Below are positions 25,036 to 33,300 of a stretch of 64,000 nucleotides of DNA, in pieces. Both the position numbers and the translations under genes were made by a program. The notes beneath the pieces were generated by a model that saw nothing but the letters and a program-made list of their open reading frames with translations, ran no database searches and was not told the origin of the DNA. This DNA comes from Nanobdellota archaeon (lineage in GTDB: Archaea > Nanobdellota > Nanobdellia > Parvarchaeales > Parvarchaeaceae): assembly GCA_021818905.1 (NCBI GenBank), contig JAKASS010000001.1, positions 1-64,000 on the forward strand, written 5' to 3'. The stretch's first letter is position 1. Every line of letters starts with the position of its first letter.

Positions 25036-26169
25036 ATGAAAGTTCTTTTTCTTGGGTGGGAATTTCCACCACACTCTGTTGGAGGTCTGGGACGACATAC
25101 TTATGAAGTAGTCAAAGAATTATCAAAAATAATGGATGTAAGTCTTATACTTCCGTTCTCTGATTATCAGAATATACAAAAAGTAAAATTTAAGATAGCG
25201 CCTTTAAACGAGATGACTAGTATTTACAAAAATTTCAAGGCTGGCGGGTTCAGCGAACTATACGAAGATATTCAACACGAGATAGAATCTTACACAAAGA
25301 ATGTTTTAAGAATAGTAAAAACTGAGAAGTTTGATATCATACAGGCAAACGATTGGATAACCGCACGAGCCGGAATAGCGGTTAAAAAAATGACTGGAAA
25401 GCCGCTTGTGATAACGATGCACAGTACCGAAAGTGACAGAACGATAGGACATCCTTGGCCGGCGATTGAACGCCAAGAAAAAAGTGCTGTTCAATCCGCA
25501 GATGCGATTGTGGCGGTCAGCGAAAGATTGAAAGGTGAATTAATAAAAAATTATGGCGTCAAGCCTGAGAAGATATCCGTTATATACAATGCGATAGATC
25601 GCGCAGAATTCAATTTACCAAGAACAAATGAAAGATCAAAAATCGTCCTATACACGGGAAGACTCTCGCCTCAGAAAGGCATAGACCATCTTATAAGGGC
25701 GTTTAAGACTGTAACGAAAAACGACAAGGACGCGCTTCTTTACATAGTAGGCGAAGGCCCAGAGCTAAAAAATCTCATAGAGCTCTCTATAGACCTTGGG
25801 CTCAGCGATAAAGTTATCTTTTTAGGAAGGGTATCGGATGAAGATATAGATTATTTCTATTCTATAGCTAGAGTTTTTGTTATGCCCTCTGTTTCGGAAC
25901 CTTTTGGCATAACGGCACTCGAAGCTATTGCCTCTGGAACGCCGGCGATAGTTTCTATCCAATCCGGTGTTGCCGAACTCTTAAAGAACGTATTCAAGGT
26001 TGATTTTTGGGATTCTGACCAGATGGCAGATATGATACTCGGCTTGCTTACTTATAAAGGAATCAACGAAACTATGTCGGCTGAAGCCTATAAAGAACTG
26101 ACAAATCTTACTTGGAAGGACACCGCTAACAAGTTTTTTAATCTTTATAAAAAGCTCACAAAAAGTTAG
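25036..26169 (+). CDS. GT4-family glycosyltransferase (glycogen/starch synthase-like)
   Basis: From ATG 25036 (MKVLFLGWEFPPHSVGGLG) the protein has 377 residues; an in-frame ATG at 25018 would add six. An RBS-like AAGTGAT favours the later start. The N-terminal GGLGRHTYEV loop and C-terminal YTGRLSPQKGIDHLIRAF, VGEGPELKNLI and MPSVSEPFGITALEAIASG mark a GT-B, GT4 enzyme using a nucleotide sugar. The EFPPHSVGGLG start is like alpha-glucan synthases. With GT3 glycogen synthase and GH57 elsewhere in the window, a role in polyglucan or glycan synthesis is reasonable. Confidence 0.85.
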   Translation: MKVLFLGWEFPPHSVGGLGRHTYEVVKELSKIMDVSLILPFSDYQNIQKVKFKIAPLNEMTSIYKNFKAGGFSELYEDIQHEIESYTKNVLRIVKTEKFDIIQANDWITARAGIAVKKMTGKPLVITMHSTESDRTIGHPWPAIERQEKSAVQSADAIVAVSERLKGELIKNYGVKPEKISVIYNAIDRAEFNLPRTNERSKIVLYTGRLSPQKGIDHLIRAFKTVTKNDKDALLYIVGEGPELKNLIELSIDLGLSDKVIFLGRVSDEDIDYFYSIARVFVMPSVSEPFGITALEAIASGTPAIVSIQSGVAELLKNVFKVDFWDSDQMADMILGLLTYKGINETMSAEAYKELTNLTWKDTANKFFNLYKKLTKS

Positions 26170-26225
26170 TTGAGCTTAATCTTGTCAATTAAAAGGTTAA
26201 ATTGAATAAATAATTAGGTTTTTAC

Positions 26226-27488
26226 ATGGTAGTTGATTTGCCCTCGCTAATCTATTTGATGCTTGCCGTAGCCCTTGGCTCAATAGTAGGACTCGAAAAC
26301 GAATATAGGATGCAGAGCGGTACCAAGATATATCTCGGATTGAGAACCTGCATATTCATATCGCTTTTAGGCTACATCTTTGCACTTTTATACATAATAA
26401 GCGGAAGTTCCCCCGCGCTCCTAATAGCCGGCGCAGCTGTTATAACCATAATTGCGACATCGATCTATTTAGCAAAAAGCAATCTGATAAGAAATCCCGG
26501 GGCCACCACTTTTATAGCGACTTTTATGGTATTCACGTCCGGGTTGCTGGTAGGTTTAGGCTACTATGAATATGCTATAGTACTTAGCGTTCTTGCAGCC
26601 GCGATAAGCTTCTATAAAAGAGAATTTCTAGAAGTTATTCTAAAAATAAAAAGAAACGAACTCTTAGCTATTATAAACATATTGCTTGTAGCATTCGTTA
26701 TACTTCCGCTTCTGCCGGACACATATATGGGACCTTACTCATTTTTTAATCCATTTGAATTTTGGCTTATAGTAGCGACGATGGGTACGGTATTCTTCCT
26801 TCAGTACATATTTTTAAGAGTTTCGAAATATGGTCTTCTACTTTCTTCCGTTATCGGAAGCGTTATAACCGGTACGGCAGTCGCTTTCAGTCTTGTAAAA
26901 CTAGCTAATAAAATAAAAAATGGGACGAAAACTTTATTTTATAATATAATGTTCTCTGCGAACACGCCGATGATATTAATACAGGCCTGTCTTTTTCTCT
27001 ACCTAACTACTTTATCCAGTGCCATACTTTATTACGCTCTTCCGGCGATAGCAATTTCATTGGCTGCGATGACGATTCTCTTCTACGCTGGAAGAAAAAA
27101 TCTCAATGGTTTCGTAAAAACCAAGACCAGTCCATTCCCTCTAGTCTCAATATTGGAATTTGCAGCAATATTCTTTGTTATATTCACTGTATCTAGGATT
27201 GTCACTATCGTTGCTCCACAGTATTTGGCTTTGACCTTTTTTGCGTCTGCGCTTGCAAACGTCGCTGGTTCCGCCTTCTCACTTGGATTCGCTTTCATAC
27301 ACGGCACAATAAGCGCGCAATATGCTGGATTTTTACTTGGATTGATAATAAGCGCAGGTTTATTGAGCAAAACGTTTGTTGGTCTAATCTCTCCTAGTAA
27401 AGACCTTAAAACCAGACTAATAACTTACTCATTGCTTATAGGAATAGCGACTTTCCTTGCAGCGGCAATACCTTACTATGGGATTTAA
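26226..27488 (+). CDS. MgtC/SapB-DUF4010 family membrane protein
   Basis: This 420-residue protein has about 12 membrane helices. The first part, ALGSIVGLENEYRMQSG and LGLRTCIFISLLGYIFALL, matches the MgtC/SapB N-terminal signature, and the rest matches DUF4010 (IVATMGTVFFLQYIFLRV, then SSVIGSVITGTAVAFSLVKL). Its role is unknown, possibly ion or small-solute handling. Its 3' end overlaps the LysRS start by 11 bases. Confidence 0.8.
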   Translation: MVVDLPSLIYLMLAVALGSIVGLENEYRMQSGTKIYLGLRTCIFISLLGYIFALLYIISGSSPALLIAGAAVITIIATSIYLAKSNLIRNPGATTFIATFMVFTSGLLVGLGYYEYAIVLSVLAAAISFYKREFLEVILKIKRNELLAIINILLVAFVILPLLPDTYMGPYSFFNPFEFWLIVATMGTVFFLQYIFLRVSKYGLLLSSVIGSVITGTAVAFSLVKLANKIKNGTKTLFYNIMFSANTPMILIQACLFLYLTTLSSAILYYALPAIAISLAAMTILFYAGRKNLNGFVKTKTSPFPLVSILEFAAIFFVIFTVSRIVTIVAPQYLALTFFASALANVAGSAFSLGFAFIHGTISAQYAGFLLGLIISAGLLSKTFVGLISPSKDLKTRLITYSLLIGIATFLAAAIPYYGI

Positions 27489-28938
27489 ATTCGATTTTGA
27501 CCCAGACCGTCTTTCAAAATTGAAATCCTTAAGACAAAATGGTTATGATCCTTACGGCGGAAAATACGAAGTGACTCAAAGCACACTAAACATACGCGGT
27601 AATTTTGAAAAATTAGAAGGTTCAGAGGTCAAAGTAGCAGGCAGGATAATGACTAAACGCGACCATGGTAAATTAAAATTCCTAGACTTGGCAGATGAAG
27701 TCGGCGACATACAGATATACGTAAACGAAAAAGACCTTAAAAAAAAATCCGTAGGGCTGATGCAGTACCTTGATGCCGGCGATATAATCGGCGTAGCTGG
27801 GAAGGTGGTAAAGACAAAGACCGGTGAGATTTCGGTACAGGCTAAAGAGATCATGATGCTTTCAAAATCGCTTTTACCCCTGCCTTCGAGATGGTACGGC
27901 CTTGAGGACACGGAAAAACGCTATAGGAAAAGGTATCTGGATTTTATAATGAATAAAGATTCTAGGGAGAAAATAAGGAAAGGGAGTTTAATGGTATCCG
28001 CGATAAGAGACGTCCTCGAAAAGAAGGATTTCTTGGAAGTCACAGTACCGCTATTACACCCTATACCCGGCGGAACGAACGCAAAACCATTCGTTACACA
28101 TTACAATGCGCTTGATAGGGACCTGTTCTTAAAAATAGCTTCAGAGCTTTACCTTAAAAGACTGATCGTCGGCGGTTTCGAAAAAGTATTTGACATAAGC
28201 AAAAATCTTAGAAACGAGGGTGTCGATACGCGGCATAGTCCCGAATTTACTATGCTTGAACTCTACCAAGCTTATGGAGATTTGAGTGATATGCTTCTAA
28301 TAACTGAAGAACTGATAAAAACTGCGATATACAAAGTCAATGGTACGTATGTTGTAGAATATGGTGGCAACAAGATAGACTTTTCCAAATTCGCGATAAA
28401 GACAATGGAGGACTGCGTAAAAGAAGAGCTAAAAGAAGTTGACCTAAAAACTCTTATGGAAAGGGCTAAAAAAATCGACGGCAAAACGGCAAGTTACGGT
28501 GAAGCCATAAACATCCTATTCGAAGAGCACGTTCAAAGAAAACTTATACAGCCCACGTTTATAACTCGTCATCCAATCGAGGTGTCTCCCCTTGCAAAAA
28601 CCATGGAAGATGATACTGGGTTCGTGTATAGATTCGAACTATACATCGGCGGAATGGAAATAGCAAATGCGTTTAGCGAACTCAATGACCCAATCGAACA
28701 GATAAACAGATTCAACGAAGAAGCAAAAAGAAAAGAGCGCGGGATAGACGAAACCCAAGAATTCGACAGAGATTTCGTTGAAGCACTCGGCTATGGAATG
28801 CCGCCTACCGGGGGGGTAGGCATAGGAATCGACCGGCTTCAAATGCTAGGTACAAACGCAAAATCCATAAAGGAAGTCATTCCGTTCCCTCAGCTAAGAA
28901 ATATGGGGGAAGAAAACGAAGATGACACCGATAAATGA
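27478..28938 (+). CDS. lysS: Lysyl-tRNA synthetase, class II
   Basis: From ATG 27478 (MGFKFDFDPDRLSKL) the protein has 486 residues. It has an OB-fold anticodon-binding domain (VKVAGRIMTKRDHGKLKFLDL) and class II motifs: LYLKRLIVGG and FDISKNLRNEGVDTRHSPEF for motif 2, and PPTGGVGIGIDRLQML for motif 3. Most euryarchaea use class I LysRS, so the class II enzyme is informative about lineage or transfer. It overlaps the membrane-protein gene by 11 bases. A G7 tract at 28810-28816 encodes the motif 3 glycines. Confidence 0.93.
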   Translation: MGFKFDFDPDRLSKLKSLRQNGYDPYGGKYEVTQSTLNIRGNFEKLEGSEVKVAGRIMTKRDHGKLKFLDLADEVGDIQIYVNEKDLKKKSVGLMQYLDAGDIIGVAGKVVKTKTGEISVQAKEIMMLSKSLLPLPSRWYGLEDTEKRYRKRYLDFIMNKDSREKIRKGSLMVSAIRDVLEKKDFLEVTVPLLHPIPGGTNAKPFVTHYNALDRDLFLKIASELYLKRLIVGGFEKVFDISKNLRNEGVDTRHSPEFTMLELYQAYGDLSDMLLITEELIKTAIYKVNGTYVVEYGGNKIDFSKFAIKTMEDCVKEELKEVDLKTLMERAKKIDGKTASYGEAINILFEEHVQRKLIQPTFITRHPIEVSPLAKTMEDDTGFVYRFELYIGGMEIANAFSELNDPIEQINRFNEEAKRKERGIDETQEFDRDFVEALGYGMPPTGGVGIGIDRLQMLGTNAKSIKEVIPFPQLRNMGEENEDDTDK

Positions 28939-29038
28939 AAACTTCTAGCGCCACACTAAATGTCACGAATAATTAAATATAAAATAAAAATTAAAATCTA
29001 ACTTGTTTATTTGCTTCTTTAGAACCTAGTTCTACGTT

Positions 29039-29179
29039 TTATTGCATTCCTTTTTTCTTCATGTAGCAATCTCTGCAAAAAACTGGTCTGCCTTCTTGTG
29101 GTTGGAACGGAACTTCCGTTTCTTTACCGCATTCAGAGCAGGTAGCTTTGTACATTTTTCGCTCAAATCTTCCTGGCAT
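29039..29179 (-). CDS. Small zinc-ribbon protein (CxxC-CxxC)
   Basis: A 46-residue minus-strand gene with a GAGGT ribosome binding site five bases before ATG 29179. It encodes MPGRFERKMYKATCSECGKE, then VPFQPQEGRPVFCRDC and a basic tail. The C-x2-C-x17-C-x2-C pattern with VPFxPxxGRPVxC is a recurring family in small archaeal and candidate-phyla bacterial genomes. It probably binds RNA or the ribosome; the function is not established. It is too short for ordinary gene callers. Confidence 0.75.
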   Translation of the reverse strand: MPGRFERKMYKATCSECGKETEVPFQPQEGRPVFCRDCYMKKKGMQ

Positions 29180-29314
29180 CTTTACCTCTTTTATAGAAAA
29201 ACTATTAAGTTCTTAAAAACTTAAGCTATTTTCTATTTAATTATATTAAGGAGCAATCGTTTATAAAGGTTATTTTCACGCTTTTTATCTATTGCCTTTC
29301 ATCCTGACCAGAAT

Positions 29315-29802
29315 TTAGAGTTTTACAATCCGATCATTTTTCTTTATTGCGCCTTGCTGTATGACAGAAGCGTACCATCCTCTTCTGCTGCGAGTTGTTT
29401 TTAGGAAGCTCGTAGGAAAACAAAATGGCCACAATGGCAAAGACCACAAATTTACGCGGGGTGCGCACGGTTTCGTTATATTGCGTCGCCAATTGCGTAC
29501 CTTTGACCCGGCTCGATGGAATCATAATTTATTCCTACGCCGGTTATGTTTTCGCCGAAGTCAGCTGGCTTTATGGGCCAACCCGCTTTATTTAGTCTTT
29601 TTATCATTTCGACAGGCCATATAAGTATGACTTGATCGAGTGCGTCCTTTTGCTTTTCGTGTCTATAAACATTGAAATCGCCTTTTAGCCCCAAGAAAGT
29701 TATTTCGGCCTTATCCACCTCATATTTTGATAGACCCCGCTCACCTGGAATTTCGCCCTTTTGGTTTATTTGATATACTTTTCCGCCAGTTTTTCCAATC
29801 AT
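29315..29802 (-). pseudogene. MOSC-domain protein, frameshifted
   Basis: ATG 29802 overlaps the stop of the upstream gene (ATGA). The frame encodes a MOSC domain: KGEIPGERGLSKYEV, FNVYRHEKQKDALDQVILIW, IKPADFGENITGVGI and EPGQRYAIGDA, then hits TAA after one more residue. In the next frame the family continues as ITKPCAPRVNLW and ends TRSRRGWYASVIQQGAIKKN at 29315. One extra A near 29486 would restore a protein of about 160 residues. MOSC proteins handle molybdenum cofactor sulfur or detoxify N-hydroxylated compounds. The cysteine in KPCAP lies after the break, so the truncated product would be inactive. Confidence 0.75.
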
Positions 29803-30176
29803 AGAAAATCTCCATCGTCGTCTGGGCCAAAACAAAAATTAGCCCATATATTTTCTGCAAGGATCAGCGAATTCAATTCGGATTTTACCTTTTCGATGTA
29901 AGTTTGAGCCCTTTCCCTAAATAAATATGATTTAACGAGCACAGTGCTTGTATAGTTTTTGTATGGATCTTGAGGGCATCTGTTTATTTTAAGCACGGGA
30001 AGTACACCATTTCTTATAGACACTGTTCTTTCCAAAGGAAGTGCTTTATCGTCAAATAGTGTGTAATTATCTTTAACTTTCGCTTTCAGCCCCAGCTCTC
30101 CTGCGACTGAAACTAGGATTGCTTCCAGCTCAGAATTTTTAACTGGTGTTTTGAGATTAAAACTAAACGATGGCAT
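29799..30176 (-). CDS. Hypothetical protein upstream of MOSC gene
   Basis: The 125-residue protein has an alternating strand/helix pattern (PSFSFNLKTPVKNSELEAIL, VSIRNGVLPVLKINRCP) and an acidic end, FGPDDDGDFL. There is no signal peptide, membrane segment or recognised motif. Its stop overlaps the MOSC start, so the pair was a coupled operon; loss of MOSC may leave it without a partner. The start lies 56 bases from the IS5-like element, which may have separated it from its promoter. Confidence 0.5.
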   Translation of the reverse strand: MPSFSFNLKTPVKNSELEAILVSVAGELGLKAKVKDNYTLFDDKALPLERTVSIRNGVLPVLKINRCPQDPYKNYTSTVLVKSYLFRERAQTYIEKVKSELNSLILAENIWANFCFGPDDDGDFL

Positions 30177-30222
30177 AAGATTAGTTTTCCCTCACGTTTA
30201 AATAATTTTTAATAACGGGACA

Positions 30223-30231
30223 ATCCTCTTA
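30223..30231. repeat. Target-site duplication, left copy
   Basis: ATCCTCTTA directly precedes the left terminal repeat of the IS5-like element and is repeated exactly after the right end. Confidence 0.9.
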
Positions 30232-31197
30232 GGCTCTGTAGAAATCCTCTAAAGTAAGCACCTCTTTAATTATTATAGTAAATAAACAAAAAAGAGGTGC
30301 TTATGAATAAAAATGGGAGTCCTTACTATAAAAGATTTGCGTCCATCGTATTGGGCATAGCGAGAAGGGCGTTGTCGCCCTTCTCAAGCAGATTCTCGAA
30401 GAAGACGTACACGCAGCCGCAGCTTGCCGCGTGCATCTGCCTGATGAAACACGAGAGAAAGCCTTATCGGGACGTCGTAGACGAGCTGGAAGAGCTCAAG
30501 GGGTTGTTTGACTTCGATAAAGTCCCTCATTATACGACACTGCAGAAATTCTTCAAACGGATACCGCTGCGAGTATGGGATGCGATGCTGTCCTTCGCGT
30601 TTAGACTGTTCGGGATAAGAAGAATGGACGCCGCCATAGACTCCACTGGATACGAAGAGCGAAACGCTTCCTATCACTACCTGTGGAGAATAGGAGAAGA
30701 ACTGCGTAGAAAGGTGTTTACCAAGCATTCCATCGTCGTAGACCCGAAGACGGAAGCGATAGCCGTTTCCTCCTCTAACCGAAGGTATGAAAGCGACAAT
30801 AAGACCTTCAGACCGCTCATGAAGAAAGCCGCCGAGATAGTAAAGATCGATAAGATACTGGCTGATAAAGGATACGATTCGGAGAGAAACCACAGGTTTT
30901 CGAGGGAGAGACTTCACGCAGAATCGATCATTCCTGCAAGGAATGAAGGCGTTCCGATATGGAAGACCAGGGGGAGATGGAGGAAGCTGATGAAAGCATC
31001 TTTTCCACTCGACGAGTACCATAAACGAAGCATCGTGGAGACTGTCAACTCCGTGGAGAAGAGGAAGTTCGGCTCCACCCTAGGCAGCAAACTGCATTTG
31101 AACAAGCTGAAGGAGGTGAAGGTGATCGATGTGGTCTACGACGTCCGGCGATTCATACAGCTTGCTTATATTATTATCATAGGATTTCTACAGAGCC
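30232..31197 (+). mobile_element. Complete IS5-like insertion sequence with 9-bp target duplication
   Basis: A 966-bp element with perfect 17-bp terminal inverted repeats (GGCTCTGTAGAAATCCT at 30232-30248; complement at 31181-31197) and a perfect 9-bp flanking duplication. The long duplication and single DDE transposase fit the IS5 superfamily, where IS903-type members make 9-bp duplications. The perfect repeats and duplication suggest recent movement. Its left 63 bases recur alone at 1073-1135, so at least one more copy has existed nearby. Confidence 0.9.
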
Positions 31198-31220
31198 ATC
31201 CTCTTATAAAACTTTATTAG
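30303..31220 (+). CDS. IS5-like DDE transposase
   Basis: ATG 30303 follows an AGAGGTG ribosome binding site; GTG 30297 in the same frame is part of that site. The product has 305 residues, with a basic N-terminus and likely catalytic triad D113 (AAIDSTGY), D188 (ILADKGYDSERN) and E246 (KRSIVETVNSVEKRKFG), the usual ADKGYDSE/RSIVE arrangement of IS5-type enzymes. The frame has no stop inside the element: it crosses the right terminal repeat and ends at 31220 in host DNA, so the last residues depend on the insertion site. No disabling mutation is seen, so it may be active. Confidence 0.88.
   Translation: MNKNGSPYYKRFASIVLGIARRALSPFSSRFSKKTYTQPQLAACICLMKHERKPYRDVVDELEELKGLFDFDKVPHYTTLQKFFKRIPLRVWDAMLSFAFRLFGIRRMDAAIDSTGYEERNASYHYLWRIGEELRRKVFTKHSIVVDPKTEAIAVSSSNRRYESDNKTFRPLMKKAAEIVKIDKILADKGYDSERNHRFSRERLHAESIIPARNEGVPIWKTRGRWRKLMKASFPLDEYHKRSIVETVNSVEKRKFGSTLGSKLHLNKLKEVKVIDVVYDVRRFIQLAYIIIIGFLQSHPLIKLY
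31198..31206. repeat. Target-site duplication, right copy
   Basis: ATCCTCTTA follows the right terminal repeat of the IS5-like element and matches the copy at 30223-30231. Confidence 0.9.
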
Positions 31221-31226
31221 TTCTGG

Positions 31227-32048
31227 ATGCTTATACTTAAAATGAGTTGGAAATATCTTTCTGATTTAGAATTAGATTTGATACAAAAAGAGCATTCTAA
31301 GGGAGTTAGCGGTAAGAAAATTGGGGAAATTTTAAACAGAGATGCATTGGTTATTAACAGATGTATAAAAAGAGGAGTAAGTCCAGGAAAGAGAAATACT
31401 ATAGAAATAGATTTTAAACCAGAATTTAAAGAATTGCTGGAGGAATTTATTGGCGCTTTTGCGGGGGATGGGAATTTCTATCTTAAACCGAATGGAGGTT
31501 ATAGAACTAGTTTATTTTTAAACGAGAAAGAAAGTGCATATGCAAATTATCTTAAAAATGTTGTAAAAAACGTTTTTGGATTTTATCCAAGAATTTGGCA
31601 TTATAAACGGGGTCATATGATATATTTAGTTATACAAAGAAAAAGGGTTTATCAAATTATTAGGTTGCTATTAAACTGGTCAATTAAAAATAAAACTTAC
31701 ACGATTGGACTAGTAAACGATTTGCAGAATTACGATAGCGCATTTTTGAAGGGTTTTATAAGGGGACTAATATCAACGGATGGAAGCGTGAGTTATAAAG
31801 GGAATAAAAAATTACGAGTAAAGGTAGAGTTTTCGAGCACGTCTAAAAGACTAATAAATCAATACGTATCCGCATTAAAACTCTTTGGAATACCCTCTAA
31901 TATGTATTACAAAAATAATAATAGCCATAGTATTTGGTCTGTAGAGTTCTCGCGAAAGACGTCAGTTGAAAACTTTTATAATAACATCGGTCTTAACGAG
32001 AGTCTTCGCTCAGCTAAACTGAAAACAGTTGTTTTGTATAATAAATAA
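31227..32048 (+). CDS. LAGLIDADG homing endonuclease, free-standing
   Basis: The 273-residue protein has an N-terminal helix-turn-helix-like region (LSDLELDLIQKEHSKGVSGK) and two LAGLIDADG motifs: EEFIGAFAGDGNF near residue 72 and KGFIRGLISTDGSV near 175, with the acidic residues of both present. Such enzymes cut long DNA targets and spread introns or inteins. An alternative start is at 31242. The gene is more AT-rich than its neighbours and lies between the IS5-like element and the 3' end of tRNA-Ile, with its stop one base from the discriminator base. It is not inside the tRNA intron. It probably arrived by transfer. Confidence 0.85.
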   Translation: MLILKMSWKYLSDLELDLIQKEHSKGVSGKKIGEILNRDALVINRCIKRGVSPGKRNTIEIDFKPEFKELLEEFIGAFAGDGNFYLKPNGGYRTSLFLNEKESAYANYLKNVVKNVFGFYPRIWHYKRGHMIYLVIQRKRVYQIIRLLLNWSIKNKTYTIGLVNDLQNYDSAFLKGFIRGLISTDGSVSYKGNKKLRVKVEFSSTSKRLINQYVSALKLFGIPSNMYYKNNNSHSIWSVEFSRKTSVENFYNNIGLNESLRSAKLKTVVLYNK

Positions 32049-32144
32049 TGGCCCGGAAGGGGATCGAACCCTCGACCTCCGCTTGTCTTAGTTATTAGAG
32101 CAGGCTCATATAAGAGCGGCGCTCCGCCATTAAGCTACCGGGCC
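32049..32144 (-). tRNA. tRNA-Ile(UAU) with a 24-nt intron
   Basis: The minus strand folds with acceptor GGCCCGG/CCGGGCC, a short D-loop, T-loop TTCGATC, a 5-nt variable region and anticodon stem CCGCT/AGCGG. A 24-nt intron at 37/38 is supported by a bulge-helix-bulge: central helix CTTA/TAAG, bulges TAT and ACA. Splicing gives loop CTTATAA with anticodon TAU read as UAU and discriminator A. The short variable region argues against Leu(UAA) or Ser(UGA) alternatives. Ile(UAU) is rare in archaea, which usually read AUA with an agmatidine-modified CAU tRNA. Confidence 0.75.
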
Positions 32145-32250
32145 ATAAAACCTCGCTTCCCGAGGTATTATTTATTCTGTCTTTTTTAATTTAAATAGAT
32201 GTCACGTTTATTTTGAATAAGTTAAATAATGAATTGACCTAAGCTATATT

Positions 32251-33300
32251 ATGCTACTAAAAATAAATCCTCTAAAACCAGAGTCAAAGCTGATAAAAAT
32301 CGCCGCGGATGCGATAAAAAGCGGTGAGCTTGTAGCTTTTCCTACGGAAACTGTTTATGGCTTAGGCGCGGATGCATTAAACGAAGCGGCCTGTAGCAAA
32401 ATATTCGCTGCCAAAGGTCGCCCGCAGGACAACCCTTTGATCGTGCACGTAGATTCGATAAAGATGGCTGAAAGCATCGGCGAAATACCAAAAGAATATA
32501 GGCAGATTTTAAATGAAATCTGGCCTTCCCCAATAACGGTTATAATAAAAAAGAGACCTATCCTTCCAGACTCAGCGACCGCCAGTCTAGATACCGTGGC
32601 GGTAAGGATTCCTGCGCACCCCATAGCGCTGGCATTAATAAAAGAAGCTAACACTCCTATAGCCGCACCGAGTGCCAACCTGTCTGGGAAGCCCTCACCA
32701 ACAGAAGCAAAAACGATAATAGAAGAACTTGGTGAGAAGGTTGCTGTTATAATAGACGGCGGACCAACGTTTTTTGGGCTAGAATCAACGGTAATAGACC
32801 TAGATAGCTTCACCATATTAAGACCCGGCCCTTTTACTCCGGAAGAGATAGCAAAGAAATTCGGTAAAAACCCGAAGGTCTACGTTGCTCCTAAAAATGT
32901 CCAAAAACCCATAAGTCCTGGTTTGAAATATCGACATTATGCACCGGATAAATCCCTGTTCCTTTTTTCTGGCAAGCCCACCGAGCTCGCAAAAATATCC
33001 AACGGCCTTGATAAGAATTTCTGTATAATTGGGTCTAATGAGCTTTGTGATTCTATTTACAATAAACGTGCGCTAAAAATACGACTTGGGGCGCGGGACA
33101 ATTCATATGAAATAGCCAAGAATCTTTTCTCGGCCATAAGGTCGGTTGATAAATACGAAATAGAATTTGGAATTTGTGAAACGTTTTCAGACAACGGAAT
33201 TGGACTAGCGATAATGAATCGCCTAGGAAAAGCTTGCGGCGGAAATGCATTTTCAAACATCGACCAACTAAAAAAGTTAATAAAAATTAACCACATCTAA
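32251..33300 (+). CDS. sua5: Threonylcarbamoyl-AMP synthase Sua5
   Basis: This 349-residue protein has the YrdC/Sua5 core: VAFPTETVYGLGADA, KIFAAKGRPQDNPLIVHV, VAVRIPAHPIALALI, PIAAPSANLSGKPSPT, and LESTVIDLDSFTILRPGPF. A C-terminal Sua5 domain follows a PISPGLKYRHYAPDK linker. It makes threonylcarbamoyl-adenylate from Thr, bicarbonate and ATP for t6A37 of ANN-decoding tRNAs. It is the two-domain form, of normal length. It overlaps the convergent DUF488 gene by four bases. Confidence 0.92.
   Translation: MLLKINPLKPESKLIKIAADAIKSGELVAFPTETVYGLGADALNEAACSKIFAAKGRPQDNPLIVHVDSIKMAESIGEIPKEYRQILNEIWPSPITVIIKKRPILPDSATASLDTVAVRIPAHPIALALIKEANTPIAAPSANLSGKPSPTEAKTIIEELGEKVAVIIDGGPTFFGLESTVIDLDSFTILRPGPFTPEEIAKKFGKNPKVYVAPKNVQKPISPGLKYRHYAPDKSLFLFSGKPTELAKISNGLDKNFCIIGSNELCDSIYNKRALKIRLGARDNSYEIAKNLFSAIRSVDKYEIEFGICETFSDNGIGLAIMNRLGKACGGNAFSNIDQLKKLIKINHI

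Noticed and set aside
32055-32144. Homing endonuclease as an ORF inside the tRNA intron
   Set aside because: The intron is 24 nt and the endonuclease gene lies outside the tRNA, ending one base from its 3' end.
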